Shown here: positions 45,809-60,800 of the stretch, piece after piece | Numbering within the stretch: the stretch's first letter is position 1 | Layout: each line of letters opens with the position of its first letter | From: Hydractinia symbiolongicarpus | Taxonomy: Eukaryota > Cnidaria > Hydrozoa > Anthoathecata > Hydractiniidae | DNA: 64,000 nucleotides | Assembly: GCF_029227915.1 (NCBI RefSeq) | Contig: NC_079884.1 | Location: forward strand, 14,632,001-14,696,000 | Reading direction: 5' to 3' | Program-made: the position numbers and the translations under genes | The notes under the pieces: generated by a model | Told to the model about the DNA's origin: nothing | What the model saw: only the letters and a program-made list of their open reading frames with translations | Database searches by the model: none

Positions 45809-48800
45809 TTATCTCGCATTAACCACTAACTTCCAAAACGTATAAATGTGTTTCAATTCAACCATGGGAGGTATTTTTTCAACCTCTTCGTCATCTTTTA
45901 CTCCCTTTTGATCTTCATATATCTCCAATGCATCTGATAATCTACGTAGAAGGTAAATGCAGGTAAATACATTCGCTTATCCGTTTTTTGTTTGTTAACG
46001 TAGAACATGGTTGCTGCATTGAATCCGTGCATCATAACCTTTTTTTAGACACACGAACGAATGACAAACAAAACGAACGAACAAAACACAAAACTACTTA
46101 CGCCAATTCAGCATGGTTCTCATTTCTGCATGGTAATTCAGATACAATGTATTCTGTTAGATTTGACAGCAAAACTCGTGTATCAACATGTCGCAGATAA
46201 GTTTTTATTTTTTGAATTTCAACCTCTTCTATAGCTACACGAAAAACTTCTTCGACAAAAGAAAATGGTTCCTAGAAATAAAAAGGGAAAGGGAATGTTT
46301 CTGAACACAGTTCAGTAGTAATTATTAGATGATTGAATAAGCCCACCTTAAACGTGCTAATTCTTGCAGTGAATAATTTTTGTAAGGTTTGCTATTTTTG
46401 TTTCGTAAAACCGTGAGTAATTCACTTTAGTCCACGAAAAATAACACACGCAAAAAACTTTTTATGTTCTATAACTTTAACAATATAAACTTCAAATTTT
46501 CTAACTGATACCTTTTTACTCACATTTAGTTTCTTTGCTCTCTCGACAGTTAACATAAGCCATGTTGAATAAAGATGTGTTAAACGGACTGTATTTTGCA
46601 TCTGAAATTGAAAACAAGTGTAATGCTATATAAAATCGTCCCTGGGAAACAATGATACCAAATGCAGATAGGATTATTTCTCACGAGCTCATTTGAAAAA
46701 ATTACCTTTGTACTGGTGATATATTGATCTGCGTCCATTTGCAGCACATCGACTAAATATCTCTTGTAGAACATATGCGGGTCGCCTTTAGTTGTTGTCA
46801 ACATACCAATTGCAATTTCAACAGCTCGCAAAGCATTGGAAATGTCAGCTATTTCATTAAACTCCAGCATAATACCTGATTGTTCGTCGTGTGGAATTTT
46901 AGTCTATGATAAGGAAGCATATTAATTATATTTATTTCCCGATGTTTTCGTAAGTTAAGTAATGATTATGGTAGATCATTTGCCCGAAATCATTATTAAT
47001 TATTAATAGCGTTATTTTTTCCAAGACGTTCTAGGGCAAAAACATTCTCTCTACAATTTTTAAGATTTGCCGACTGTACTAGCCACCTTCCAGTTAGCAA
47101 TATCGTATTTTAGACGGTATAAAGATAAAATACAGGTAAGTAAATACAAGTAATACAAGTATACAAGTAAACTTTGTGTGATCCACAATAATCGAATCGA
47201 CATCAAAAAACGACCAAATGACGGTTTCTTTAACGCTGCAGTATAACGTTACTACTTCGCAGGTCATGGCATGCAAACGGATAAATTCTAGTCACTGTTG
47301 TTAGTATTACGTAGTTTGCATCATTGTTTCAAAAATACACATGCAGGGTGAATTCATATGGAAATTGTAAAAAACAAAATGTTAAAAAGGTTTAGCTGCA
47401 GATAAGTCTTCTTTGTTACCCAAATATTTATCGAACGTGGGGAAATAAATTGAAGATTAAAAGTTCCACCAATGTTTCTTACCTGTTCGATTGCCTGATT
47501 AAAGCTAACAAATCTCTTGGAAGATTTGACATCATCTCTGTACATAAACTCTTCAATTTCTATCACAATGTGTGCACGTCCAAAGAAGATATTATCTATC
47601 AAACGTTTCTCAATAGATGCAAGATTGTATTCAACTTTAGTTCCTCTTCCAATCTCCAAAGAGTAATCACAGTGTGCATAAACAAGTGGCAGCAAATCTT
47701 CTTCTGGTGTGTACGAAATGATATCATTTTCTTTCAGTTTAATCGTTGATACCTTTTTTGGCTTTTCAGTCAGCTGCGACATTGAGAAGTACGATTCAAG
47801 GAATTCATTCTGATTGAAAGCCAAAAAGTCGATGAGCGCTTTCATGCATAAACCCGGTCCTTGTTGATCGCATAGGATGTAAACGAGACTGCTTTCCATA
47901 TCAATATTCTTTGGATGGCAATTGGAATCTATCCATACTCGATCTATATAAAAAACAGTAGCAACAATGCAGCACCATTTTGTTGGTGTTCGTATTTGTC
48001 AGATGAAATACAAAACATTTGTTTTGTATGTTAAGAACTTTCCACACGACTGTCTAAAACAGTTAAAGACGTTTTCTTGGATACAACCAACCTTTAAAGA
48101 GTATTATCTTAGATAATTTTGAAACTAATACGATTAATATGGTTTATTAGAAAATAAGCCTTCTGTTCTAGTCAAAAATTAAAAGCTTTGTTATTTCTCT
48201 TTCACGATAAAAGATTCCTCAGCAACTTAACACACAGACAACAACACGTTTCTTCGGTTAAAAATATATTGCTTCTGAAAATTGTCTTACTATAGTTTTT
48301 TAACAATCCATTCAGTTGTTTCCATGCTTTGAAAAACCTTTTCAGAAGCCTCTGCACTGTTCTTTGAACACCTAGAGCAAAAAACACAGTCTACTTTAAA
48401 ATTACTTTGGAGCGAAAAATCACAAAGGCATACGGTAATTCTTTTACTTGAATGCCAAGGGGTTAATAATTTAACCAGGCACTACTTTTTCAGCTATTTA
48501 CATCTTCAAACAAAAGGCATTTAAACCTCGCTAGTCGCGCTTTTTAACGTGTCGGCATAACAAAACAACCCACATCGGGCACATGAAGGTTTGGTAGTCA
48601 TCATTACCATTTGAGAATTGGATCTAACCAAATAACTTAAAATCCTAATTCTAAGTCATGTAACTTAAGTGTTTAGTTGGCGAAGAATTGGTATCCAACC
48701 GGAAAACTTGGGATCCGAAAGCTGATGCTCTGAAATGTCCGATTCTAACCCATAGGGTCACTGCAAAAATAAAACGAACAGAGGAACCAAAGGATGGCGT

Positions 48801-51800
48801 TGACCTTGCGTATATTGTTTGCTTGATGTGCGCCAAATGTCGTCTCACTTTTTGGTGGTTTGGTTGCTGCAATCCTCCAAAACGTACATGTCACGTTTCA
48901 GCCTGTTTCATCGACCACGTTAAAAGTTAGGGAAACACAAACGCCTACATTTCCCCATCCCGTGGATATTTTAAGTTGGATTGTTTTTTTTTTTTTTTTT
49001 AAGAAATATAGCCGTAAAATAGTTGGAACATATTTAATAAACAATGATGCCTTATTAGACGTTTAGCTGGTCCATACTGGAAAATATATACCAAGGTCAT
49101 GGATCGAACGCAGCTGGAACAAACCAGGTTATTTTTTTATGTAGCCGAACATTCGAAACATACATTCGATACACATTTTGTTTTAAAAAAAATACAACAT
49201 TCAAGAACAGAATATGTTTATTCACAGTTTTTAATTTACTGTCGTTTGGGTTTGATGGAGTTTTTGGATTAAAATTAAAAGTAAGAATTTACCACCAGAG
49301 AAGAATGATTCGGGTGTGGCTTATGCATGGACTTTGTATATCAAGTTAGTATATTTTATTTTCTTTAACAAAACTACAACTTCTGCAGTCTTGGGGCAAA
49401 AAATGTTTTTGTTGTTTTGTTTTCATTATATACGGCCTCATATACACTAACCAACACAATGTCGCATATCGAAAACACACTACTACGGGGTAATAATAAT
49501 GCCTTCTTTATGCATTTGTAAAATCCTTTGTTTAATTTAAAAATTTTGCAAAAGTCACGGTAATTGACTTTTATTGTTCCCTCAATGCAATTGCTTTATT
49601 ATAAATAGTTGCACGGGGAGTTACGGATGATTAACATTGCGTTGTCTATTTCGCTTTAAACGCTTAATAATTATTCCCGCCTTTTTAAACAAATTATTAA
49701 AAACAATTTTATGATGAAAAGATGTTTCTGTAAGTGGATTTTTTGTTTGTTGACTATTTTATTTCTGCCTTTTGATTGAAATCAACAACTTTATTTTGTA
49801 AATTTTATTTGATCTATAACCATTAAAGATGTACGTGTTTTTTTTTTATTATTTCGCTAATTTTTGGCGAAATGCTTTGTCATTGTTGCTATTCGTGAAA
49901 ATTTTTTCTCGCGAATTTTGGTTAATTCCGTCGTTAAATTCACTTTTTCAAAACATTCTCCTAACATCTAGGGTTTTGTGGACACCTGCATCATAAACGT
50001 ATCAGAGGCCTGAAACTTGAGGTGAAAAGTTTAAAATTTATCGAGTAGACTACGCGGATTAAAGTATACTGATTGAAGTTTACTTTGAGATTTACATTAC
50101 CTTCCGGTAACTGATGCAAACAATCCTTAATAATCCATTTGTTGGCAGTTTCTCTGTCAATCTTGTGGTTTAAGTTGGTATGAAGAATTCTTTGTAACTC
50201 AATGATATGGGGTAAGTCTTTTACAAATTTAAGAATAGATTCCTGAAATATCAGAGAATAAATCAGAGTTACGTAAAGTCGGGATAAAATCCAATTATAG
50301 AAAAAATTTAATCACTCAAAATAGCCCTACCATCAGAAAAAATGTCATGTTAAAAGGAAAAAAGCATTTCCAAGCTAACGCAAATTATTTCATAAAAATG
50401 GATACTACATGTTTTGTAGACAATGGTCAAGGCCTTATATGGGGCCAAAAAGGGTCTATGCCTTAATTGGGGCCGAAAATTAGGCAACTTTCTTAGCAAC
50501 AATTCGGGCTCACATCACATTATGGTGTACTTCGAAGAACATTTTTGAGTATGCTGAGTTCAATATTGACGAACACGGTCCAAAGGGTTAAAATAAGGTT
50601 TACAATAGGCTATAAGCAACTTGCTAAGCAATTTAAGGGTTAAACAGAAAGATAAACGTTTCTTGGACTGCGTACACAAAATTTACAATTCGTGTTACTT
50701 ACATTCTGTAAAAACAAAGATAAAACTTTTGCAGTTTGTCGTTGTGTAATAACATCATTCTCTTGTACAACTAGCTTGAAATGCTCCAATGTGATTGGCT
50801 CGCGATAACTCCAAAATTGAGAACATGTCATCAATTCGATTTCTTGGAAATCGGGAATAGCAACCTCGTTCAGTTCATATAATTTTCTCATCAAAGGATT
50901 TGCACCTATTCGAACATCTCCAATTAAACTTTTTCGAATTTCTTCAAGGTTTCTAGTCAATGACTAAAGAAATTTAAATTTTTTTATATAATTCAGGGAT
51001 TTTTTTTATAAAATTTTGCATTGAGTATTTACAAAGTCTAAGTAATAGCCAATAACGCTTATACATGTGTGTTGTTGACTTATAAAAAGGTTTAAGTAAA
51101 TTTTAAGCAGGGTACAGGTTCAAGTCCCTATTCTGGCGCACTCTAAATGACTCCAATCGGCTTTTGAACATGCGAGCAAGTTAGAACAACAAGAGTTTTT
51201 GAAGTAAGACAGTTGGAGTCACAGGGGATGACGATTTAAAATATGGAATCCGAAAGGAAGTTAAGCTTTTGCGTTGCGTAATTGCTTATCACCTATACTT
51301 ACTGCTACAAGCAGAGAAAAACACAAGCATTCCTTTTTTTATTAACATTGCTTTTATTAATTATTAATAATAACTATTGATTTATACCATTTTTACTAAA
51401 CACAAAAATAATAAATATGAAAGAGATTGACCTAAAACTGAACTGGGAAGTTGACTTTTTCGGACTTTTTCGCTGTAAAGTTGTATTTTAATAAACTTAC
51501 TGGTATAAAACTGTCAATATAGTGTTGATGGAAATGAACTTCATAATTATTTCTTCCTTCTTTTGTACTTAGATCATAACGATTAACTAAGACATCTAAA
51601 GCAGGTTTTAATAAGAAATTTCTTATTAGGTTAATGACACATACACTCAAAAAATGGTAGAATGTTTATAAACTAGACGAAAACATGTGCCTGGATGCTG
51701 TAAACAGGGCTGTTATTGTATTTGTAAATGCAACAACTCTGTCATTTGTCACTTTGGCAAAGAGTGAGGAGAATTTTATATCTTTTTTGTACAAATATAC

Positions 51801-54800
51801 CAAAAAATTATGCTAATTGTTTATATCACAACGATAATCTTTCCTTTTATAAATAATCCATAAATTACAATTGTAAGGTCATTCTTGTTGTTAAAGAGAA
51901 AATGAGATAAGTGATTCTTACCGTTAGTATCCATAAGATGTTTTAAGAACATATGTATGATTATGTTTATATCTTCATCACTTTTACCAAAGATGTACCT
52001 TAACAACTTTAAATCTTGTCTGATATGATCAAGAATAAACTGAAGAAGGGCGTGGTTGGAGATTTCTGGAGAAATCATTGAGTGTATTACCTGTAAATAA
52101 ATGCAAAATAAAACATTCTTAATTTTAATTGTGCTGTTACTAAAAAAAGACTTGTCAAGCGGCTAAATATTCTATATAGCATCATACGAGTAAATTACGA
52201 ATGCAAACCTATTAGGTTACCAAAACACAGGCAAACTATAGGCAAAACAAATGACTAAAACTTTAATACAACCACAAGAGAAGCAAACATACCTGTTCTT
52301 GTCCTGTTACAGCGGCTAACAGCATCGAAGCATGCACTAATAGTCTCTGTATTGTAACTGAAAGAGGTGACAGGTCGCGTTCAGGAACTGCATTTTCCAT
52401 TCGATTTTCTGGAGGACCCAAGCTATGGCCGGATTGCGTAGTATCCCTAAACATATTTATTCACGAGTCTATTACTTACAAAAACATTTGTTTTTGGTTA
52501 TATACTGACAGCACGGAACTGGTAGATTTTGCAACATAATTTGATATAGTAAATGAAAAGTGTGTGTTTACCTCAACTGTGTGGATATAAACAGTGTAAA
52601 TAGGATAACAATTCTCATATTGGTATATTTTGTTTCCGTTACCCTAAGACGTGACCACACTAAGACTGGGAAATTTTGCTTCGTAAAGCATCCAGTCTAA
52701 ACAGCTACATTATTTACTCAGAGTTTAATTGAGTATATATTCTTTCTATTTTTGAAAATCTGAAACTTAAGACAACAATAGAGGATTTTAAAGAAAGACT
52801 AACGAAGAACAAGCATTTATGTTTTAGATAATTTATTAAAGAAAATTCAGGCGGATACAAGGATCAAACAGCGTACCTAGAATTACTTTGTTTAAGCACA
52901 GCACAGCGTTGCACTTTTACTTATAAATTAAATTAAAAAAAATTAATTATAAGATTAATAATCTGCATTAATTTTGTGACAATAGTGGTAAGATGTCGCA
53001 GTGGAACATGACAAATAATGATGAAAATATGTGTGAACTATATGAACTTTTGAGCCGTAATGCAGGCGAATGTTGATAAAATGGAATGTTATTTTTTAAA
53101 ATCTTTGAATTCCTTAAGGAGACTATTCTGCGTGACATTAGAAACCAAATTCTATTCTGCCTTGATCGATTTTAATTGCAATGCAGTAGTGGCAACTCAT
53201 GGGAAATTCGATTTGCTGCAACAATTTCTGCGAATAAATCAAATTATTGCTATAACCATAAAATTTATAACTTGAAATAAAATCTTGTAAAATAGGGAGA
53301 ACGAAGAGTCATTTGGGAAAAAATTCTTAGTTTAATCAAAAGATCCGACAAGGATAAAACAATACTATCCTAAAAAATAATGATTAAAGGTTGTTTCAGA
53401 TGAGGCGTAAAACTGAATTGCTGCTGTGCTCTAAAGATCCCTTAAAAACGTTAAAGATCAGCCTCCTTTAATCATAAAATGTTTGCAACCACCAGCGTAC
53501 TTCAAAAATTACATTAAGTTATCTAAACATTTATAATGAAGTATAATCATCATCTTTTTTAGCTTCAGTAATAACGATTATGTTGTCAAATATAAAGTTC
53601 AATTGTAGATCAGCATTTACTTCGAAAGCCAAAACGCTAGGACTATTAATAAAAGACACCTTAAAAAGACTAGTGGTCATAGAAGAACACAATATTACAA
53701 AAAAATCTGATGTTGAATCAGGGCAGAGTGTAGGGTGCTGCCCAATGTTTTAAAGATTAGTCTCAACATACATAAGAGCACACAGTTCCTAAACCTTACG
53801 AAGCGCTACAATGTAAATGAGATTTTTCGAATAAAATCGGATTAAGTTCTTCATGATTGTCCTACTATACGACTTCACATTGAAATCCTTTTTTTTGTTG
53901 TTTAACTGAACACGCTTTTTATATAAGCACCATCTTATATATACGAGGATCAAATTCTTGAGAACATAAAGGAATTTGGAAGCAAGGTCCAGCCTAAAGG
54001 GCATTAAAAAAAAAGAAAAAATGGACAAACAACAAGGATCTTAAAAGCATTTTCAAGATTTTCCTCGTTCAGTGTTAATTTTTCACAACTTCAATTCAGC
54101 ATTTCTAACCCCTATTGTCTGTCATTGATTGTTTTTTCCTAATAAAATCAGTCTTATACATGGCCAGTTGCGTATACACTTTTGATCAATTCATGTTGCA
54201 TATACACACACAAAATATTAAATTAGAATTAGACAATTACCTATCTGTTATGGCAATATTTCCCACATCTGGGACATGGTTACTTCCTCCAATACCAGCA
54301 CCGCATGTTGGACACAAATCACGCACATACGGTCGGCCACACTAAAATTAATGCATAAAAAAACTAAAGTTATTTTTTTACCTTAAGGAACTTAAATTAA
54401 CTTTAGAGTTTATCCTCGAACATCAAAATGGGTTGCATATAATGTCTCGTAACACCCCTTTCTATCTTGATGTCGGCAGAAACGCTTTTAAATAGATACT
54501 TTTGCATAGAACTATTAGATAGTGTTTAAAACATTGGAATTATGGTTGAAACGTTTTCTTGATTTATCATTTACATCGTATCTTTTAGGACAAATGACGT
54601 TGCATTTATTCAATTTTTTTTTTTTTTAGAATTTTAAAATAACATGCAAAGAAACTCACCTCAGTTATGAAATAAACATGACCGTTTGGACATGCTAAAA
54701 AGATAATAGGGTTAACATTACATATTACTGAAAAGAGTACCGTTATACCCTCATATTTTTTAATTCGCTGGTTTGTTTTACACTTATGATATTCTAGTTT

Positions 54801-57800
54801 TTAAAAAATTATGGGGATTTTAATTAAACCCAGCAACAGTATAATATCTGGGTTTCACATTTTTAATGTAATAAACAGGTTGGCCTCACCAGCTGGCCAA
54901 CCTGCCTAGTATATCCAGGCCTTTAGGAAAGTTAAAAAAATGTAGGGAAGTGTCCTGATTTTCTTTCAACTTCAACGAAAATTTATCGAAAATTGTGAAG
55001 GTGGAGAGTAACATTGAGGATTGTAAAATAAAATTTCAGGTCAACTAAACAACATTCGAAAAATGTGCTCAACATAATCATTGCAACTCGTAATGAAAAT
55101 TGTCTATAGCTTTTACTTAAAAAATACTATGTCAATTGAATATATATATATAAAAAAAATAATAGGTTAGAATACGGTCTAAGACCTTCTTGCGAAACAA
55201 AATATGTTCACAGCTTATTGTTGCTTGAAATCGCGAATTTTTGTATAAACTAGTAGAGGAAAAAATTGCTTTTTTTGGTCCGACGAAAAACAATACAGAA
55301 AAAAAACTAAGCCAATAAACTTCTCCGCAAACAAATGTGCATAAAAAGAAATTTAAACAACTAACAGTATTGCATAAAAATTATTGAAAACTTCGTTAAA
55401 TTGCATAATACGTACTGTGAGGAATCCATTCTCCATCTTTTGGTAACGCATCCTTAACTTCAAAAAAATTATCACTGGGCATTGTCGGAAGATAATAAAG
55501 CTAAAAAAATTAATAAAATATGTCACATAAAATCGTAATGTCCAATCCTCTCTCTAATAATCACCCTGTTAATTTATAAAATGACCAACAAAATTACAGA
55601 GAAAATTCCAGGACATAGTAAATGGTTTAATTTTAAAGTCAGATTTGTGAGTTTCAAAAAAATTATCTAATACAAACGTTTGTCGGCTTGGATTAACAAT
55701 TAGTACGAAAGAATAACTTTTTTTAATAAAATATTCATAGAATTTTTAAGTTGCTGTGCAACCTAGGTTAGCACTTATTTCTTTAACCAAAGATAATAGG
55801 AAAGCAGAAAAAGACTATATGCGCGAGGCAGGCTTTCGTTTCAAAAATTGGAAGTAGTAGGATATTAAGTATAATAGGTATTTTTCTTCTTTAAACGATG
55901 TGGAATGACTGTACTGAAGAGTTTTTAACAAATTTAAAAAATTTAATCCTTACAAAATTCCAGAAATTCAAAATATAATTCAAGTAAAAGTTACGTTTAA
56001 GTCATTTTTGTTTGTTTGGTTATTTGTTTGTTTAAATTTTTTGCAGCAACATCTTTCTTTTTGTATAGATATAGATAGATCAAGTACTCTAAAATATTTT
56101 AGATTTTTAGATAGCAAAGGATTCTAAGTCCTTTAATAAAAACAACTTTTGTTGAAAAAAGAATTTTTTTATCATAACTAAATGTTGTAAGTACATCTAA
56201 AATCATTGAAGTAAAAACGTTAACAAACTTTATCTTTTACAGAAAATGTGAAATCAGGCATGCTGATCGTTTAAACAACAAAAGTGCTTATTGTCCAATA
56301 CATACCTGTACATCCTGAGGATTATTAACCATTGACACATATAACGACATCAGGCCTTGAGCACTACATTTTTTTAATATCACACTGTAATGGTAAATCA
56401 ACTCCAGCAAACATGTATCGTTAATGCATGTGGATATTTCATTTGCTGCTTGCATTAACCCCTAACAAGAGAAAAACAGTGAAATTAAAGTATTTTTTTT
56501 TCTTTGGTTTTCGATTGGTCCTGTCTTCAAACCAAGGTCTGTTTACCTGCATCTGGAGCATCTCTTCAATTGATGATACAGTCTGAAATATCAATACAAA
56601 CTTAAAGTTAATACAATATGACGTATGGTAAATATTTCAAAGAATTATTTTGTTAACATCTCGGACATGTTTTACCAAAATAAACACATTCACAGAAAGG
56701 TTTTAAGTCACTTAATACAAAATTGCTTATCCATTTGCATCTAACACAACAGTGCCAACAAAAGAAGAAATGAGTTTGTGATAGTTTGTGAGTAAGCCTC
56801 GCAACTTAAATTGCGCGTTTTTTATTCGCAAACTTTAATTGCGAATTTTTTATGCAAGGCCTGTTGATTTTTTGTGATATCTATCGTCCGGGAGTACCGT
56901 AACTTGACTAATTTACGGTCCATAAAAATACATTTCGAGGTCCATAAAAATACATTTTGCGAATATTAATTTTCGCAAATCAGTCATGTCGAGATAATTC
57001 ACGAATTTTTTTGCGAATGAAGCATTAAGGCTATTTGCAAAAAATAATTTTCACGAATCAAGTATTTTTTCGCAATTTAAATTTATGCTAGGCCTATTAT
57101 TAAACATGCTCATATCACAGAGGCTTGCCGTTATTTTTATCAAGTATAAAAAAATAATTTTTCCAAGAGTTTCAATAACTTAACTTTAGCGAAAATATCA
57201 TTTCTAGTAATTTTGCCAAGATTTATTTCGGAGTTGATCTTTCCGAATACTCTCGCGCAAAAAGATTTTCGCAAAAAATATAACAAAAAAATATTCGCAA
57301 ATTTTGCGAAAATTAATTAACGTCAATAAAGTAAGGAAAACAAGTCACACATGTTACTTATTCTGACAAAACAGAATGTTTGAACAACACAACTTAATTT
57401 TAAGTATAATTTAAAAGTTACCTCCTCTGGAACATCAACAAGTGACATGCCACATTCTCGTAACATAGCCAATTCAACTAGTGTACTATCACTAGGATGA
57501 TCATTGTAAATCTAAAATAAATGGGCTTGTTTGAAAAAAAAAAAGACTAACACCTAGACAATGTCACATCGCAGCAATGCATTTTTTCGGGTCTCTTCTA
57601 AAATAACTTCTTTATGCAAAATTGTTTTTTGTAATCTCTAAAAAACTTTTACCTGTCGTAAAGCTGCTTGTTCTTGAACATTGTCTTTGTCAAAAATAAC
57701 CTTCGATAGTTGGTCTCTTAAGTCTTGGTACTCCTTTCCATAAATCATATACATGTCAGGTTGTATCTCAACACACTGCAAAAACAAGATGTTGGTTTAA

Positions 57801-60800
57801 ATTTGGTTTACTGCACTATAGATATTTAACATTCCTATCAAACATTGTCATACTAACTTTTCTTTTGAAAAGATAAACAAAAAATGTGTCTTTGTACTAC
57901 AAATCTTCTTGGTAATCGTAGTTCCACACAAGTAAATTAAGTTGACTTTTAAAGTTCTGAGCGCAGGCAACATTTATACACATTTATATGTGCATCTTAA
58001 TGATAGCAAATACAAATAGCTTTTGGTCGCATTCCATTAAAGTGTTTTTGGTTGCAGCTCCAGTATTTAGTTTCTGAACAAGCGCGTTAAATTTTCTTTC
58101 TGGCCGCGATGCTGTATTTTAGCAGTTTTGAAAGTTCAGATGAGTAAACCTCTACAGACCGACAGCTTTTTAAATAACCAATAAAAATTTAAAAAACACT
58201 GCGATTTAATGTAAATCGAACATTAAATGCAACGTTTAAACGCTGGGAGCTGGAGTCATAATGGCTTTAATGGAAAGAAGTTTCTAAGCAGGCTCTAAAT
58301 GTTTTAATATAGAATTTATATAGAATTTATTTATAGTTGGTAGTAATGATAACAAAATCCATGCATAGAGTAACCTTTCTAAGGCATAGTAGCTAAATAC
58401 CTCCTCTTCCTCTTGGACTTTCAAAGCAAGCCAGTCAAATTGTGATTCCTGAATTATGGTATGCAATGCCCTACTTCCATGACTGCGTATAATCAGCCTC
58501 AACAAAAACAAATAGCCGTCGGTGTTTATGTATTTTTGATTCAGTTTCATCAGATAAGCAAACAACCTTTGCAACTTTTCATCAAGTACACGATCATAAG
58601 GGATTTCTTTGGTGAAATATCTTGAACATAACAACTGGGCAGATTCTGAAACTGCCATTCGTGTGGAAGCCACTTGTTTGAGCAATTCTAAGGAGATATT
58701 ACTGTGCACGGGACATTCGTCAATGTCTTTAAGCAAAGCCTTTAAAATTTTTATCAAGTGTTCTATATGATTTGCAATGCGCAATTTAAGAACTGAAGCT
58801 TCTGCAGTTTGATGGTCCTATATAAAAATAACGGTAATAGCAAAAAAGCAACAAATTTATACAAAATCTCGCTACAAAATTGATTTAAAAAATCTACATT
58901 TTAACGAAATCAGTTAAAAAAATTTATACCTCATAACAGTGTATGAAAAGCTTGCATATGTTCCACTTATCTTCGTCAGTTTTTGCCAAACTCCAATTTG
59001 TAAGCAGACATTCTTCAATTAAGGGCATTAAATACTCCTCTCTAACAAACAGAATCAAAATCAAGAAAGTACAATCTTACTTGGTTATGTCATCCTAATA
59101 TTATTATCTGTATAAATTTGAGAAAGCAATCATGCTAGTAAGCAAGATGAAAACGAGAGGTAAAATGCATATCCAATGCTTTATTAGATAAAAATTTCTA
59201 ATTACCTTTTTAACAACTGTTGTAGAATAAAGGATCGAATAACTGGCGTAGGATCCAAAGCATACTTGACAGGTGAAAACGGCTTGGTCTCTACACGCTC
59301 AGATGAGTTAAATGCATAATTCATAATTCTTTTAACAACTTCTTCATCTAATTCCTTAATATCTCTTGAAAAGCTGAATTCGGTCACAATTTCCATAAAA
59401 AATGAGAGACACTTCTTAATAAATTCTTCCTCTCCGTCAGATTCAGGTCTAAAACACAAGGATTATATTCCTTCATTGTATTTATTTAGAAATCATATTT
59501 CCTTTTTTACAATGTCTTAAAACGAACTGTGAATTTAATTTACAAAAATGTAAAAAAAAAAAATCATTCAAAAAATATGGTAAATTATAGGGTCTGTAAA
59601 TATGACAAATCTTATTAGAAAAATATTTAAACAACAGTTTTCCATACAACACAAATTACAGAAGTATCCACTATTTATTTGATTAGGATAATATTTGCCA
59701 AAATAGCTTACCACAAACAATGTAATTTTAATTCACTTCAGGAAACTGAAGACAAGAATTAATTCCATTTTACTTGATAGGTCAAAGCGAGGTTGTCAAG
59801 GATGAGGTTTATTTATATATATTTTTCTTTTTTCAAAAAAAAACATACTTTTCTGCTAGCTCCTCGTGTTCCTGGAAGACTAAAGTAAAAAACTCCTCAA
59901 TATTGTTCCAAGATGCAATACTTGTCATATTATCTTCCAAGTTTTCCACAATCTGAAAATTGAAAACAAGACGCAAAGTTAATAAATTCATTTTCTTCCT
60001 AAATACTTTCTTATAATGATAATTGATTCTACGCAGGATCAAAGGATGTCAGAATTTCTCGTTTCAATAATTATTTTCCTAGTTTACTTTACAGTTTAAA
60101 AGGCTGTAATTCGAATCAAAGTTACCACTGGTAAAACAATCCTCAAAACATACTTTCCACAGAGCAGTGATGGAATTCTTTTCAAACTCAGTCAAACACA
60201 CTTCAGCTTGCAAAATGTTATCTGTATACAACTGTAGAATATGGAGTTTAGTCCAAAGCAATCTAAAGAATTTAACACACTAAAGAAAAACGCTTTGCAC
60301 ATTGGTAGCTAGTTTATGTTCCTCCTTTGTCTGCAGTGAGTCAATTTCTTAGTTCCAAGTCCAAATAAATGTATTAAATAAAATTAAATTCATCCATAAA
60401 TTCAAAAATGTTGTGTTCATTTAAACGATCACAACAAATTATTTGTAAAAATACTTATATTTCGATATACTCAGGTTTGTTAAGGCGCGTCTCAGGTTTC
60501 GTCTTGCGGGAAACCACGGAAGAGGTAAACAAAATTTGAGAAAGTCATCGATATTTACTTCGGCCAATCACGTTGCGCCATTTCAATTTTAAGATGAAAA
60601 CAAAATTTATTCTGTGGGAGGCAAAGAGAATTTTGATGAAGTAACTAGCAATTAGGTGGCAGAAAAAGGTGAATGTTGTTGTTATTTATTAATTTTAGCA
60701 TATCCAGTGATTTATAGCGTTGAAGAATATAATATATTATTTATTATTTAAGAATATAATAAGGATACATATTTTTTTCCAGAACATATATATAACAAAA

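Noticed and set aside
48651-48930. Overlapping plus- and minus-strand frames of 73-80 codons
   Set aside because: Neither resembles a known protein or joins in phase with the RNF213-like exons.
51095-51145. GGTTCAAGTCCC, a tRNA B-box-like sequence
   Set aside because: No A box or foldable tRNA body at the right distance upstream.
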